Below, piece after piece: positions 55,216-64,000 of a DNA stretch of 64,000 nucleotides. Below the pieces are notes generated by a model. The model worked only from the letters and a program-made list of their open reading frames with translations. It had not been told where the DNA came from and searched no databases. The DNA comes from Massilia yuzhufengensis (GTDB lineage: Bacteria; Pseudomonadota; Gammaproteobacteria; Burkholderiales; Burkholderiaceae_D). The stretch is taken from positions 124,001-188,000 of the forward strand of contig NZ_FOLD01000006.1 of assembly GCF_900112225.1 (NCBI RefSeq), given 5' to 3'. Positions within the stretch are counted from its first letter, which is position 1. The number at the start of each line of letters is the position of its first letter. The translations under genes and the position numbers were made by a program.

Positions 55216-55445
55216 TGTCTTCCCTTAAATTTTCCCTGCTCAGGAAAGTGCCAGGTCCGTGCTCCACGCCCCGGCTTGCATGCACTGGATCAGCATGCCC
55301 GCAGGTGACATTCTATCACTCCCACGCAGAGCATCAACAGCGCGCGCTTGCTGAGTTATCAATTACTGAGTACGAGCGGGGCGCGCGGCGCCGGATGGGC
55401 GCACAATGCGCCTTGCGCCAATCCACCGCGCCGCCCGCAGCGCCC

Positions 55446-55850
55446 TCAGGCGACAGTGCTGCCGTGCCGCAGCAGCGCGAGGATTTCCAGCAATTCGGCG
55501 CGCACCTGCGCGCTGTCGATGGCGGGCGCGCTCGGCGCCGGCTCGGCTTCGGGTGCGGAGGCGAGCTCGTGGGCGCGGCCATCGAGCCGGTTGCGGGCGC
55601 CGCTGATGGTGAAGCCCTGTTCGTAGAGCAGCTCGCGGATGCGCCGGATCAGCAGCACTTCATGGTGCTGGTAATAGCGGCGATTGCCGCGGCGCTTGAC
55701 CGGCTTGAGTTGGGTAAATTCCTGCTCCCAATAGCGCAGCACGTGCGGCTTCACGCCGCACAGCTCGCTTACTTCGCCGATGGTGAAGTAGCGTTTGGCC
55801 GGGATCGGCGGCAGCACAATGGGATCAGGCTTGGTCGGTCGGTCAGTCAT
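55446..55850 (-). CDS. MerR-family transcription regulator
   Basis: The 134 residues have a winged HTH at about 20-90 (YFTIGEVSELCGVKPHVLRYWEQEF, KRRGNRRYYQHHEVLLIRRI) of the MlrA/short-MerR group that is regularly encoded next to ihfA in proteobacteria. A Pro/Ala linker and a short C-terminal helix follow, with no metal-binding cysteines. It starts 7 bases after the ihfA stop and is the last gene of the translation cluster. Confidence 0.92.
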   Translation of the reverse strand: MTDRPTKPDPIVLPPIPAKRYFTIGEVSELCGVKPHVLRYWEQEFTQLKPVKRRGNRRYYQHHEVLLIRRIRELLYEQGFTISGARNRLDGRAHELASAPEAEPAPSAPAIDSAQVRAELLEILALLRHGSTVA

Positions 55851-55857
55851 CTAGCAC

Positions 55858-56283
55858 TCAGGCGGCGCGAGCCAGGGAACTTCCGGGGGGATTGGTCTCT
55901 TCGACCATTCCCTTGAGTTTCTGGCTGGCGTGGAAAGTCACGACGCGACGCGCCGTGATGGGGATCTCTTCCCCGGTTTTCGGATTGCGGCCGGGCCGCT
56001 GCGGCTTGTCGCGCAACTGGAAGTTGCCGAAGCCGGACAGCTTGACCGCTTCGCCGCGCTCGAGCGCGTTGCGGATTTCATCGAAAAAGGTTTCGACCAT
56101 GTCCTTGGCTTCGCGCTTGTTCAGGCCGACCTGCTCGAACAGCAGCTCGGCCAGCTCGGCCTTGGTGAGGGTCGGGAGATCCTTTTCCGCTTCCTGCCGC
56201 ACCCGCGCAACTTGCATCGCGCGATGCAGGTCGGCCGCCAGGGCTTCCTGGAAGACGACCGAGTCAACGTCGTTGTTATTAAT
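55858..56283 (-). CDS. ihfA: Integration host factor alpha, long form, apparent ATT start
   Basis: DNA-bending nucleoid protein. The conserved part ([30 protein letters not shown] ... [29 protein letters not shown]) is complete. The first ATG (56217) has no ribosome site. Upstream the frame stays open for 22 codons back to ATT 56283 with strongly coding-like wobble bases ([20 protein letters not shown]), and AGGCAGGG lies about seven bases before ATT; a TGA closes the frame six codons upstream of the ATT. Burkholderia IhfA, from memory, also has an N-terminal extension of similar length. The gene call is certain; the ATT start is inference. If wrong, the CDS is 55858-56217. Confidence 0.93.
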   Translation of the reverse strand: MNNNDVDSVVFQEALAADLHRAMQVARVRQEAEKDLPTLTKAELAELLFEQVGLNKREAKDMVETFFDEIRNALERGEAVKLSGFGNFQLRDKPQRPGRNPKTGEEIPITARRVVTFHASQKLKGMVEETNPPGSSLARAA

Positions 56284-56326
56284 TTTGAAGCCCTGCCTTC
56301 AAGTGAACCGTTTTGGAGAACCTGCT

Positions 56327-58768
56327 TTATGCACGCAGCTTTGCGCCGACTTTGCTTTCGGCAGCCTGGGCGATTGCAGCCATGATGGCATCCACCGCCT
56401 CGTCTTGCAGCGTCGATTGAGTATCTTGCAAGGCAAAGCGGAAAGCAAGGCTTTTTTCATCCGTGTCGAGCCCCTTGCCGCGGTATTCATCAAACAAAAC
56501 AACGGCTTGCACGATCTTTCCTGCTGGATTTATTGCGATTTCGGCATGGAATGTGTCAAGCACTTCCTGGGCCGAAACACCCTGTTTGACCACCAGCGCC
56601 AGGTCGCGCGTGGCGCCCGGGAACTTCGAGATCTCGGCATAGGCCGGCACGCTGCGCTGGCGCAGCGCGTCGGCGTCGACTTCGAACAGCACCGGCGCCA
56701 GCGGCAGGTCATATTTTTGCAGCCAGCGCGGGTGCAGCTCGCCGATGAAGCCGATATTCTTGCCATCGAGTTCGACAATCGCGCTGCGGCCCGGGTGCAG
56801 GGCCGGATGTTCGCCCTTCACGAAACGCACGGTGCGCGGCGCAAACAGCGCCTCGAGGTCGGCCTTGACGTCGAAGTAATCCACCGCGCGGCTCTTCTCG
56901 CCCCACTGCTCGTCCTGGGCCGGGCCATAGGCCATGGCGGCGACGCGCTTGGGCTGGTCGAAACCGGCCACCGACAGCGGGCCGTCTTCGGTCTGTGGAT
57001 TGCGCCAGAACACGCCACCGACTTCGAACACGCGCACGCGGCCGGCCTTGCGGTTGACGTTGTAGCGCACATTGGCGACCAGGCTGCCCACCAGGTTCGA
57101 GCGCATCACGCTCATCTGGCTGGCGATCGGGTTCTGCAGGCGGATCGGCTCCGGGTTGGCGGCGAAATCCTGCTCCCACTGCGCTTCCACGAAGCTCATG
57201 TTGACCACTTCCTGGTAACCCAGGTCGGCCAGCTGGTGGCGGATCGCGAACAGCGAGCGGGTGTTTTCCGGCTCGAGCAGCATGGCGCTCGGGGCGACCG
57301 GCGGGCGGGTCGGGATATTCTCGAAACCGTAGACGCGCGCCACTTCCTCGATCAGGTCTTCCTCGATCTCGATGTCGAAACGATACGAAGGCGAGGTCAC
57401 GTAAAACACGCCCGGTCCGTCGCTACGGGCGTCAAACGTGAACGGCAACTGCAGGCGGGTGAAGATGTCGGCCACGACGTCGTCGGTCAGCGGCACGCCG
57501 ATGACTTTCGCGGCGCGCGCGGTGCGCATCGCGACCGGTTTCGGCTGCGGCAGGTTCACGGACTGGTCGTCGACCGGGCCCACTTTGGTATCCGGGGTGC
57601 CGCAGATTTCCACGATCAAGGCGGTGATGCGCTCGATATGCTCGACCGTGGTCGCGTAATCGACGCCGCGCTCGAAGCGGTGCGCCGCGTCGGTCGAGAA
57701 ATTGTACTTGCGGGCGCGGCCCTGGATGGCGTTCGGCCACCAGAACGCCGCTTCCAGGTAGATGTCGGTGGTGTCCAGGGTGACGGCGGTGGCGTCGCCG
57801 CCCATGATGCCGGCCAGCGATTCGATTTCCCTGTCGTCGGCGATCACGCCGACCCACTCGTCGATGGCGATGGTATTGCCGTTGAGGAGCTTGAGGGTCT
57901 CGCCCTTGCGGCCCCAGCGCACGTCGAGGCTGCCGTGGATCTTGTTCATGTCAAACACATGCGACGGACGGCCGACTTCGAGCATGACGTAGTTGGAAAT
58001 GTCCACCAGGGCCGATACCGAACGCTGGCCGCTGCGCTCGAGGCGCTGCTTCATCCAGTCCGGCGTCGCGGCGCGCGCGTCCAGGCCGCGGATCACGCGG
58101 CCCGAGAAGCGGCCGCACAGGTCCGGCGCCGAGATGGTCACGGGCAGGGTTTCGTCCAGCGTGACCGGAACCAGCTTGGTGGTCGGCACGTGCAGCGGCG
58201 TGCCGGTCAGGGCCGACACTTCACGCGCCACGCCCAGCACCGACAGGCAGTCGGCCTTGTTCGGGGTGAGCTTGATGGTGAACTTCAGGTCGTCCAGCCC
58301 GAGGTAGTCGCGGATGCTGGCGCCGACCGGTGCGTCCTGCGGCAATTCCATCAGGCCGCTGCTCTCTTCCGAGATCTTGAGTTCCTTGGCCGAGCACATC
58401 ATGCCCTGCGATTCGACACCGCGCAGCTTGCCGGTCTTGATCTCGAAAGGCTTGCCGTCGGCGCCAGGCGGCAGCACGGCGCCGGACATGGCGCAGATCG
58501 CCTTCATGCCGGCGCGCACGTTCGGGGCGCCGCAGACGATATTGAGCAAGGTGCCGGTACCCACATCCACCTGGCAGACATTGAGGCGGTCGGCGTTCGG
58601 GTGCTTGGCCACTTCCTTGACTTCGGCCACCACCACGTTGGTGAAGGGCGGCGCGACCGCTTCGACGTCCTCGACTTCGAGGCCGGACATGGTCAGCAGG
58701 TGCGACAGCTCGTTCGACGTCAGCGACGGGTTGACCAGGGAACGGAGCCAGTTTTCGGAGAATTGCAT
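56327..58768 (-). CDS. pheT: Phenylalanyl-tRNA synthetase beta subunit
   Basis: The 813 residues have the usual order: EMAP-like tRNA-binding domain (about 40-150, [24 protein letters not shown]), B3/B4 editing domain (about 210-385, including the [11 protein letters not shown] and [13 protein letters not shown] segments), B5 domain (about 405-475), core, and the C-terminal ferredoxin-fold anticodon-binding domain ([12 protein letters not shown]). It forms an alpha2-beta2 enzyme with PheS, encoded 57 bases upstream. Confidence 0.97.
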   Translation of the reverse strand: MQFSENWLRSLVNPSLTSNELSHLLTMSGLEVEDVEAVAPPFTNVVVAEVKEVAKHPNADRLNVCQVDVGTGTLLNIVCGAPNVRAGMKAICAMSGAVLPPGADGKPFEIKTGKLRGVESQGMMCSAKELKISEESSGLMELPQDAPVGASIRDYLGLDDLKFTIKLTPNKADCLSVLGVAREVSALTGTPLHVPTTKLVPVTLDETLPVTISAPDLCGRFSGRVIRGLDARAATPDWMKQRLERSGQRSVSALVDISNYVMLEVGRPSHVFDMNKIHGSLDVRWGRKGETLKLLNGNTIAIDEWVGVIADDREIESLAGIMGGDATAVTLDTTDIYLEAAFWWPNAIQGRARKYNFSTDAAHRFERGVDYATTVEHIERITALIVEICGTPDTKVGPVDDQSVNLPQPKPVAMRTARAAKVIGVPLTDDVVADIFTRLQLPFTFDARSDGPGVFYVTSPSYRFDIEIEEDLIEEVARVYGFENIPTRPPVAPSAMLLEPENTRSLFAIRHQLADLGYQEVVNMSFVEAQWEQDFAANPEPIRLQNPIASQMSVMRSNLVGSLVANVRYNVNRKAGRVRVFEVGGVFWRNPQTEDGPLSVAGFDQPKRVAAMAYGPAQDEQWGEKSRAVDYFDVKADLEALFAPRTVRFVKGEHPALHPGRSAIVELDGKNIGFIGELHPRWLQKYDLPLAPVLFEVDADALRQRSVPAYAEISKFPGATRDLALVVKQGVSAQEVLDTFHAEIAINPAGKIVQAVVLFDEYRGKGLDTDEKSLAFRFALQDTQSTLQDEAVDAIMAAIAQAAESKVGAKLRA

Positions 58769-58825
58769 AATGTTTGCCTTGTAAGCGCGCGTTTTATTAT
58801 TGGGCGTACTGAATCAGCTAGCGTA

Positions 58826-59842
58826 TTAATTAAACTGTTTCAGGAATCGTAAGTCGCCTTCGTAGAAGAGGCGCAAGTCGTTGATTCCATAACGCAGCAT
58901 CGTCAGGCGCTCGAGGCCGGAGCCGAACGCGAAACCGATGAATTTTTCCGGATCCAGGCCGAAATTGCGCACCACGGTCGGATGGACCTGGCCGGCGCCC
59001 GACACTTCCAGCCAGCGGCCCTTGAGCGGACCGGAGCCGAAGGCGATGTCGATCTCGGCCGACGGTTCCGTGAACGGAAAGTAGGACGGGCGGAAACGCA
59101 CCTGCAGGTCGTCGGTCTCGAAGAAGGCCTTGACGAAGTTCAGGTACACGCCTTTCAAGTCGGCGAAGGAGATGTCTTCGCCGATCCACAGGCCTTCGAC
59201 CTGGTGGAACATCGGCGAGTGGGTGGCGTCGCTGTCGACGCGATAGGTTCGGCCCGGCGCGATCACCTTGATCGGCGGCGTGTGGGTGCGCGCGTAGCGC
59301 ACCTGCATCGGGCTGGTGTGGGTGCGCAGCAGCAGCGGCTTGCCGGTGCTGTCATTGCCTTCCACATAGAAGGTGTCCTGCATCGAACGGGCCGGGTGGT
59401 TTTCCGGGCTGTTCAGGGCTGTGAAATTGGTCCAGTCGGTTTCGATCTCGGGGCCGTCGGCCACGTCGAAGCCGATCGAGCGGAAGATCTGCTCCACCCG
59501 CTCCCAGGTGCGCATCACCGGATGGATGCCACCCTTGGCGCGGCCGCGACCCGGCAGGGTGACGTCGATGGACTCCAGATTAAGGCGGGCTTCGAGCAAG
59601 GCGTTGGCGAGGGCGTCGCGGCGGGCGGTCAGTGCGTGTTCGATTTTTTCTTTTGCCGCATTGATCAGCGCGCCCTGCGCCTTGCGCTGTTCAGGGTCGA
59701 GCTTGCCGAGGCCCTTCATGAGGTCGGTCACCTGCCCGGTCTTGCCCAGGTATTTGGCTTTTGCATTTTCGAGCGCGGCGGCGTCGACGGCGGCGCCGAA
59801 GTCAGCCTGTGCGGAGACGACGAGTTCTTCCAGCGTATGCAT
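58826..59842 (-). CDS. pheS: Phenylalanyl-tRNA synthetase alpha subunit
   Basis: Catalytic subunit of 338 residues. N-terminal coiled coil (about 1-85), then the class II core with motif 2 ([13 protein letters not shown]), [18 protein letters not shown] and motif 3 GFGLERL-like region [17 protein letters not shown]. It begins after an intrinsic terminator-like hairpin downstream of rplT, so its expression may be partly uncoupled from the ribosomal genes. Confidence 0.97.
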   Translation of the reverse strand: MHTLEELVVSAQADFGAAVDAAALENAKAKYLGKTGQVTDLMKGLGKLDPEQRKAQGALINAAKEKIEHALTARRDALANALLEARLNLESIDVTLPGRGRAKGGIHPVMRTWERVEQIFRSIGFDVADGPEIETDWTNFTALNSPENHPARSMQDTFYVEGNDSTGKPLLLRTHTSPMQVRYARTHTPPIKVIAPGRTYRVDSDATHSPMFHQVEGLWIGEDISFADLKGVYLNFVKAFFETDDLQVRFRPSYFPFTEPSAEIDIAFGSGPLKGRWLEVSGAGQVHPTVVRNFGLDPEKFIGFAFGSGLERLTMLRYGINDLRLFYEGDLRFLKQFN

Positions 59843-59884
59843 GCTTGTTGTTTTCCTGTTTCAGCGTGGCGGGCGCCACAATCA

Positions 59885-59915
59885 AAAACGGGGCACAGGT
59901 ATTAACTGTGCCCCG
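59885..59915 (-). terminator. Intrinsic terminator or attenuator between rplT and pheS
   Basis: On the minus strand CGGGGCACAG pairs with CTGTGCCCCG (10 bp, loop TTAATA) followed by TTTTTG. A short reading frame overlaps it but is not phenylalanine-rich, so classical pheST leader-peptide attenuation is not supported. It may end most rplT transcripts or be read through to set PheST levels. Confidence 0.75.
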
Positions 59916-59966
59916 CTCTTTTCGCGCCATGCTGCCATGGCGCTGGTCGTGCTAGCGAACTGCCGA

Positions 59967-60326
59967 TTAAGCAGCCAGCGTGGCCTTGGCGGCGGTGACA
60001 ATCGCGGCGAATGCCGGCTTGTCGTGCACTGCCATGTCAGCCAGGACTTTACGGTCCAGTTCAATTCCGGACTTTTTCAGGCCGTTCATGAAGGCGCTGT
60101 AGGTCATGCCGTGCGAACGCGAAGCCGCGTTGATACGGGTGATCCACAGTGCGCGGAAGACGCGCTTCTTGTTACGGCGATCGCGGTATGCGTACTGGCC
60201 AGCGCGCATGACTGCTTGCTTGGCAACACGGAATACTTTGCTGCGGCGACCACGGTAGCCTTTAGCAAGGGCAAGAACTTTCTTGTGACGGGCACGTGCA
60301 GTAACCCCACGTTTTACTCGAGGCAT
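59967..60326 (-). CDS. rplT: 50S ribosomal protein L20
   Basis: The 119 residues show the family pattern [38 protein letters not shown] and [10 protein letters not shown]20 binds 23S rRNA and in many bacteria represses its own operon through the rpmI leader. It lies 29 bases after rpmI. Confidence 0.98.
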   Translation of the reverse strand: MPRVKRGVTARARHKKVLALAKGYRGRRSKVFRVAKQAVMRAGQYAYRDRRNKKRVFRALWITRINAASRSHGMTYSAFMNGLKKSGIELDRKVLADMAVHDKPAFAAIVTAAKATLAA

Positions 60327-60355
60327 ATTAGCTCCCTTGTATTAGGTTAGTGAGA

Positions 60356-60553
60356 TTAAGCAGATGGCATCATACGCAGGACGCTAGTCACGTCCGACGC
60401 ATTGATGTTACGGGTGCCGCGCAGCTGACGCTTGTTCTTGGTGGTCTTCTTGGTCAGGATGTGACGCTTGAACGCCATACCCGACTTGACGGTACCACCT
60501 GGACGCACGCGGAAACGCTTCTTCGCGCTGCTTTTGGTTTTCATTTTTGGCAT
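60356..60553 (-). CDS. rpmI: 50S ribosomal protein L35
   Basis: The 65 residues match the family closely ([33 protein letters not shown]). Here it is separated from infC by 470 bases containing a repeat and a hairpin, unlike the compact arrangement in E. coli, so it probably has its own promoter. Confidence 0.98.
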   Translation of the reverse strand: MPKMKTKSSAKKRFRVRPGGTVKSGMAFKRHILTKKTTKNKRQLRGTRNINASDVTSVLRMMPSA

Positions 60554-60788
60554 AGTCTTCTGTCCTTTTTGGGACAGCCTCTATACGACAGGATTGCAGG
60601 TGGCAGCGACGCTGCTCTTAAAGCCTACTTTCACTTGTCTTGCAGTCGGAGCGAGCCGACTACAACCTGCTTCGAAAAACAGGAACCGCAGATCATAGCA
60701 CAGGTTGCGGGGGAATAGTTGGGACGGGGAGAGTTTTGATGGGGATGAGGCGTGGCGCCAACGTACCCATTTTCCCCACCCCTCGCAC

Positions 60789-60893
60789 CGTCGCCCCGGC
60801 GCAGGCCGGGGCCCAATATCGTCGCGTGTTGCTGGCGCGTGCGTTTGCCACTACTCACGCAACTTGGGTGCCGGCCTGCGCCGGCACGACGAA
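60789..60893. repeat. Intergenic palindromic repeat, family A, copy 3 (variant)
   Basis: Left arm CCCCGGCGCAGGCCGGGG then CCCAA; right arm TTGGGTGCCGGCCTGCGCCGGCA, then CGACGA. The two ends are inverted relative to each other, with a longer middle than copies 1 and 2 and CCCAA/TTGGG facing inward. It breaks up the usual infC-rpmI spacing. Confidence 0.75.
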
Positions 60894-60960
60894 TCAGGGG
60901 ATAGCGTCCAAAGGTCGCCGAGCCCGGATGCACTGATTCAAACCCCACCAACGCACACAG

Positions 60961-61001
60961 GCCGGACCCGGGTGCAGCTTGCGCTCGCACCCGGGCCCGG
61001 C
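60961..61001 (-). terminator. Strong GC hairpin after infC
   Basis: Two 15-base arms (GCCGGACCCGGGTGC and GCACCCGGGCCCGGC) pair with a single mismatch around an 11-base loop, 22 bases after the infC stop. No T-run follows, so it is a probable but not classical terminator or mRNA end stabiliser. Confidence 0.6.
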
Positions 61002-61023
61002 CCGCCTAGCTGACGTCGAAGAA

Positions 61024-61545
61024 TTACTTCTTCTTTTTCGGCGCAACGATCATGATCATCTGGCGTCCCTCGAGCTTCGGGAACTGCTCGACCTGGCCGA
61101 CTTCTTCCAGGTCGCCGCGCAGGCGTTCGAGCATGCGCATGCCGATATCCTGGTGGGCCATTTCACGGCCACGGAAACGCAGCGTGATCTTGGTCTTGTC
61201 GCCCTCTTCCAGGAACTTGATGAGGTTGCGCAGCTTGATGCTGTAGTCGCCTTCATCGGTACCCGGACGGAATTTGACTTCCTTGACCTGGATGATCTTC
61301 TGTTTCAGCTTGGCTTCGTGGGCCTTCTTCTGCTCGGAGTACTTGAACTTGCCGTAATCCATCAGGCGGCAGACCGGTGGGACCGCGGTTGGCGCGATCT
61401 CCACCAGGTCGACGTTCAATTCCTCGGCCATGCGGAACGCGTCCGCCAGGCTCACGATGCCCAGTGGTTCGTTGTCGACACCGTTCAGGCGCATTTCGGG
61501 ATGGGTGATCTCGCCGTTGATGCGATTCTGTTTGTCAGTAGCTAT
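61024..61545 (-). CDS. infC: Translation initiation factor IF-3, apparent ATA start
   Basis: IF3 selects start codons and keeps 30S subunits free. The first ATG (61494) would delete the conserved N-terminus. In frame upstream, ATA at 61545 opens [17 protein letters not shown], which matches the IF3 N-terminus (xATDKxxRINxEI), with AAAGGA six bases before it. This gives 173 residues, normal for IF3. The two domains follow ([39 protein letters not shown]) and a KKKK end. Rare starts (AUU, AUC, AUA) in infC are the known basis of IF3 autoregulation. It lies 36 bases after thrS. Confidence 0.96.
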   Translation of the reverse strand: MATDKQNRINGEITHPEMRLNGVDNEPLGIVSLADAFRMAEELNVDLVEIAPTAVPPVCRLMDYGKFKYSEQKKAHEAKLKQKIIQVKEVKFRPGTDEGDYSIKLRNLIKFLEEGDKTKITLRFRGREMAHQDIGMRMLERLRGDLEEVGQVEQFPKLEGRQMIMIVAPKKKK

Positions 61546-61581
61546 GTTTATTCCTTTGAAAGTATTTTATTTGGCTGTGAG

Positions 61582-63492
61582 TTATTTCACCTTGGCAGCA
61601 ACTTCGCTTACCAGGCGCTCCACGAGCTCGTCGACAGGCATGACGCCCAGATCGACATTACCACGTGCACGCACAGCCACCGTATTCGCTTCTCGTTCCT
61701 TGTCGCCAACTACCAGAATGTACGGCAGTTTTTGGACAGAATGCTCACGAATTTTATAAGTAATCTTCTCGTTCCGCAAATCAGCGTGAACGCGGATGCC
61801 CGCCTTCTTCAGCTTTGCTTCGACTTGCTTGACGTAATCGGCCTGCGCATCGGAGATGTTCAGCACCGCCACCTGCACCGGCGCCAGCCACAGCGGCAGT
61901 GCGCCAGCGTAGTTCTCGATCAGGATACCAATAAAGCGTTCCATCGAGCCCACGATAGCACGGTGCAGCATCACCGGGACCTTGCGGGTGTTGTCTTCTG
62001 CCACATATTCAGCGCCGAGGCGGCCCGGCATCGAGAAATCGACCTGCATCGTGCCGACCTGCCACGGACGACCCAGGCTGTCTTTCAGGTGGTACTCGAT
62101 CTTCGGGCCGTAGAAGGCGCCCTCGCCCGGCAGCTCGGTCCATTCCACGCCGCAGGCGCGCAGGGCCGAACGCAGCGCTGCTTCCGCCTCGTCCCACACC
62201 TCGTCGCTGCCGATGCGGCTGCTTGGCCGCAGGGCCAGCTTGACGTCGATGTTGGTGAAACCGAAATCGTCATAGACTTCCATCGCCTGGGCGTGGAAGG
62301 CCGTCACTTCGGCTTCGATCTGCTCTTCGGTGCAGAAGATGTGGCCGTCGTCCTGGGTGAAGCCGCGCACGCGCATGATGCCGTGCAGCGCGCCCGAGGA
62401 CTCGTTGCGGTGGCACTGGCCGAACTCGCCGAAGCGCAGCGGCAGGTCGCGGTAGCTCTTCATGCCGGAGTTGTAGATCTGCACGTGGCCCGGGCAGTTC
62501 ATCGGCTTCAGGGCATACGAACGGTTCTCCGACTCAGTCGTGAACATGTTTTCGCGGTAATTATCCCAGTGGCCGGTTTTCTGCCACAGGGTCACGTCCA
62601 GGATTTGCGGCGCTTTCACTTCATCGTAGCCATTGACCTGGTATTTGTGGCGCATGTACTGCTCCACCTGCTGCCACACGGTCCAGCCCTTCGGGTGCCA
62701 GAAGATCAGGCCCGGTGCTTCTTCCTGGAAGTGGAACAGGTCCAGTTGCTTGCCGATCTTGCGGTGGTCGCGCTTTTCCGCTTCTTCCAGCATGTGCAGG
62801 TACTGTTCCTGGTCTTCCTTCCTGGTCCAGGCGGTGCCGTAGACGCGCTGCAGCATCTCGTTCCTGGAGTCGCCGCGCCAGTAGGCGCCGGCCAGCTTCA
62901 TCAGCTTGAAGACTTTCAATTTACCGGACGACGGCACGTGCGGGCCACGGCACAGGTCGGTGAAGCTGCCTTCGGAGTACAGCGACACGTCTTCGCCCGC
63001 AGGAATCGAGGCGATGATTTCCGCCTTGTAGTGCTCGCCGATCGACTTGAAGTAATCCACCGCTTCGTCGCGCGGCAGCACCTTGCGGGTGACCGGCTCG
63101 TCCTTCTTGGCCAGTTCCACCATTTTCTTTTCGATCGCCTTCAGGTCGTCCGGAGTGAACGGGCGCTTGTACGAGAAGTCGTAGTAGAAACCGTTTTCGA
63201 TCACCGGACCGATGGTGACCTGGGCGTCCGGATACAGCTCCTTGACGGCGTGGGCCAGCAGGTGGGCGGTCGAGTGGCGGATCACGTCCAGGCCTTCCGG
63301 GTCCTTCTCGGTGACAATCGCCAGGTCGGCGTCCGACTCGATCAGGAAGGAGGTGTCGACGACCTTGCCGTTCACCTTGCCTGCCAGCGCGGCCTTGCCG
63401 AGGCTGGTGGCGATGCTGGTCGCCACCTGGGCAACCGTGACGGGACCGTCGAACTGACGGCTGGAACCATCTGGAAGTCGAACGTTGAGCAT
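61582..63492 (-). CDS. thrS: Threonyl-tRNA synthetase
   Basis: The 636 residues start at ATG 63492 ([20 protein letters not shown]) with GGAG about six bases upstream. TGS domain (about 1-62), the editing domain with [19 protein letters not shown] and the tRNA-SAD part, the class II core ([36 protein letters not shown] with zinc ligands) and the anticodon-binding domain ([10 protein letters not shown]). It heads the thrS-infC pair. A strong hairpin lies 75 bases upstream. Confidence 0.97.
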   Translation of the reverse strand: MLNVRLPDGSSRQFDGPVTVAQVATSIATSLGKAALAGKVNGKVVDTSFLIESDADLAIVTEKDPEGLDVIRHSTAHLLAHAVKELYPDAQVTIGPVIENGFYYDFSYKRPFTPDDLKAIEKKMVELAKKDEPVTRKVLPRDEAVDYFKSIGEHYKAEIIASIPAGEDVSLYSEGSFTDLCRGPHVPSSGKLKVFKLMKLAGAYWRGDSRNEMLQRVYGTAWTRKEDQEQYLHMLEEAEKRDHRKIGKQLDLFHFQEEAPGLIFWHPKGWTVWQQVEQYMRHKYQVNGYDEVKAPQILDVTLWQKTGHWDNYRENMFTTESENRSYALKPMNCPGHVQIYNSGMKSYRDLPLRFGEFGQCHRNESSGALHGIMRVRGFTQDDGHIFCTEEQIEAEVTAFHAQAMEVYDDFGFTNIDVKLALRPSSRIGSDEVWDEAEAALRSALRACGVEWTELPGEGAFYGPKIEYHLKDSLGRPWQVGTMQVDFSMPGRLGAEYVAEDNTRKVPVMLHRAIVGSMERFIGILIENYAGALPLWLAPVQVAVLNISDAQADYVKQVEAKLKKAGIRVHADLRNEKITYKIREHSVQKLPYILVVGDKEREANTVAVRARGNVDLGVMPVDELVERLVSEVAAKVK

Positions 63493-63566
63493 GCTGTTCT
63501 CCAATCGAGGCGCAAGGCGCCGGGTAAGGTCGAAATACTGAAAAATAGTCTGAAAAAGTACGGACG

Positions 63567-63596
63567 AAAAAAAACGCGGCACTAGCCGCGTTTTTT
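63567..63596 (-). terminator. Intrinsic terminator or leader hairpin between tRNA-Val and thrS
   Basis: AAAAAACGCGGC pairs with GCCGCGTTTTTT around a four-base loop, with a T-run on both strands (eight on the minus strand). It ends the tRNA transcript, or acts as an attenuator in a thrS leader if the thrS promoter lies upstream; only about 70 bases remain between it and the thrS start. Confidence 0.8.
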
Positions 63597-63707
63597 CCGT
63601 TGTGTCGAGCAAAAGAACACCCCTTCGCGCCTAGCGATTCCCCCACAACCAGGTTGTAGTTCGCGGTGTCATAACCGTTGATGCCTTTCTCGCTCTTACC
63701 TATGTTC

Positions 63708-63784
63708 TGGTGGGCGGTGCAGAATTCGAATCTGCGACCCCTTGGATGTCGACCAAGTATTCTAACCAGCTGAACTAACCGCCC
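63708..63784 (-). tRNA. tRNA-Val (anticodon GAC)
   Basis: A 77-base cloverleaf with encoded CCA: acceptor GGGCGGT/ACCGCCC, D-arm GTTC AGCTGGTTA GAAT, anticodon stem CTTGG/CCAAG with loop TCGACAT, variable GGGTC, T-arm GCAGA TTCGAAT TCTGC, discriminator A. The loop gives anticodon GAC at 34-36, hence valine. Position 33 reads C instead of the near-universal T. The region 63597-63707 downstream shows no gene. Confidence 0.92.
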
Positions 63785-63916
63785 AATCCCTGCATTGTAA
63801 GGCGTGCGCCCCCAATCTGCAAGGCTTGGCGCGGGAAAAGTTTCCGGGAGGGCCAGTCTGGGCCGGCGGGCGGCCTTTGATTTACACTAGGGCTTGATCA
63901 AATCGCCACATCCACC

Positions 63917-64000
63917 ATGCGCGTCCACCAAGCCCAGCCTTCTTCCGAACACCTCCACGCCCACCTCGACGGCGACGCCCGCCACGCCCACACCATCGAG
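63917..64000 (+). CDS. Start of an unidentified gene, cut by the window edge
   Basis: ATG 63917 opens a frame of 28 codons to the window edge (MRVHQAQPSSEHLHAHLDGD...), rich in His/Ala and with GC-rich wobble positions typical of genes here. There is no clear ribosome site and too little sequence to assign a family. Confidence 0.4.
   Translation, partial: MRVHQAQPSSEHLHAHLDGDARHAHTIE

Larger units (their letters stand above)
60554..61023. other. 470-base gap between infC and rpmI
   Basis: It contains the hairpin after infC (60961-61001) and a family A repeat (60789-60893). The rest, about 60554-60780, must hold the rpmI promoter and leader, possibly including the L20-binding site, but I cannot define either by eye. 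No convincing gene. Confidence 0.6.

Noticed and set aside
59886-59942. A pheST leader peptide over the attenuator-like hairpin
   Set aside because: The short frame has one Phe codon at its end and no strong ribosome site, so it does not fit attenuation by phenylalanine.
60631-60990. Small open frames over the infC-rpmI gap
   Set aside because: They run through the palindromic repeat and hairpin, and their products are Arg/Gly/Pro-rich without ribosome sites.
63708-63784. tRNA-Asp reading of the tRNA (GTC anticodon), because the D-arm resembles tRNA-Asp
   Set aside because: A 7-base loop closed by the CTTGG/CCAAG stem puts GAC at 34-36; reading GTC would need a shifted and weaker stem.

Overview
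The window is a high-GC chromosomal segment that looks like a betaproteobacterium of the Burkholderiales, most likely Oxalobacteraceae and Massilia-like. The pointers are the GC-rich third codon positions, the smc-zipA-ligA-galU-def order, the thrS-infC-rpmI-rplT-pheS-pheT-ihfA-merR cluster, a long-form IhfA and many two-component genes. The genus is inference from gene content; no rRNA is present. I see no phage, insertion sequence, integrase or CRISPR array.

Layout. 1-2762 (-): polar amino-acid ABC importer (ATPase cut by the window edge). 2960-4433 (+): exonuclease III and a LysE-type exporter. 4608-8093 (-): exported GH31 alpha-glucosidase/transglucosidase and an amidohydrolase-fold protein that has lost its histidine ligands. 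8260-11077 (+): POT peptide transporter and PLP aminotransferase. 11079-14336 (-): small unknown protein, KaiC-like double ATPase and hybrid histidine kinase. 14598-16352 (+): DUF885 metallopeptidase-like protein. 16353-18308: AT-rich islet with a membrane-anchored protein and a RelA/SpoT-type nucleotide synthetase. 18309-27265 (-): overlapping operon smc, zipA, ligA, galU, def and an outer-membrane protein. 27563-31130: DUF1631 protein, KGG-repeat stress protein, ClpP-like protease. 31301-36070 (+): tandem glycine riboswitch and gcvT-gcvH-gcvP. 36117-41485: chemoreceptor, outer-membrane barrel, DUF3108 protein, prfC. 41597-49536 (-): minor-pilin operon pilE-fimT-pilV-pilW-pilX-pilY1 joined by ATGA overlaps. 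49747-55215: two two-component systems around a Crp-type regulator. 55446-63492 (-): translation cluster thrS, infC, rpmI, rplT, pheS, pheT, ihfA, merR. 63708-63784 (-): tRNA-Val. The last 84 bases start an unidentified gene.

Themes. Most of the window is housekeeping: replication and division (Smc, ZipA, LigA), translation (Def, PrfC, IF3, L20, L35, PheST, ThrS) and glycine cleavage under riboswitch control. Accessory content sits in the AT-rich islet, the KaiC/hybrid-kinase operon and the pilin operon. Two families of intergenic palindromic repeats recur three times each, and one of them supplies the stop codon of two unrelated genes. The most interesting points are a KaiC homologue without the clock phosphosites but with a kinase partner, the islet with its intact nucleotide synthetase, the histidine-stripped amidohydrolase, apparent AUA and AUU starts for infC and ihfA, and a LigA with an extra inserted segment.
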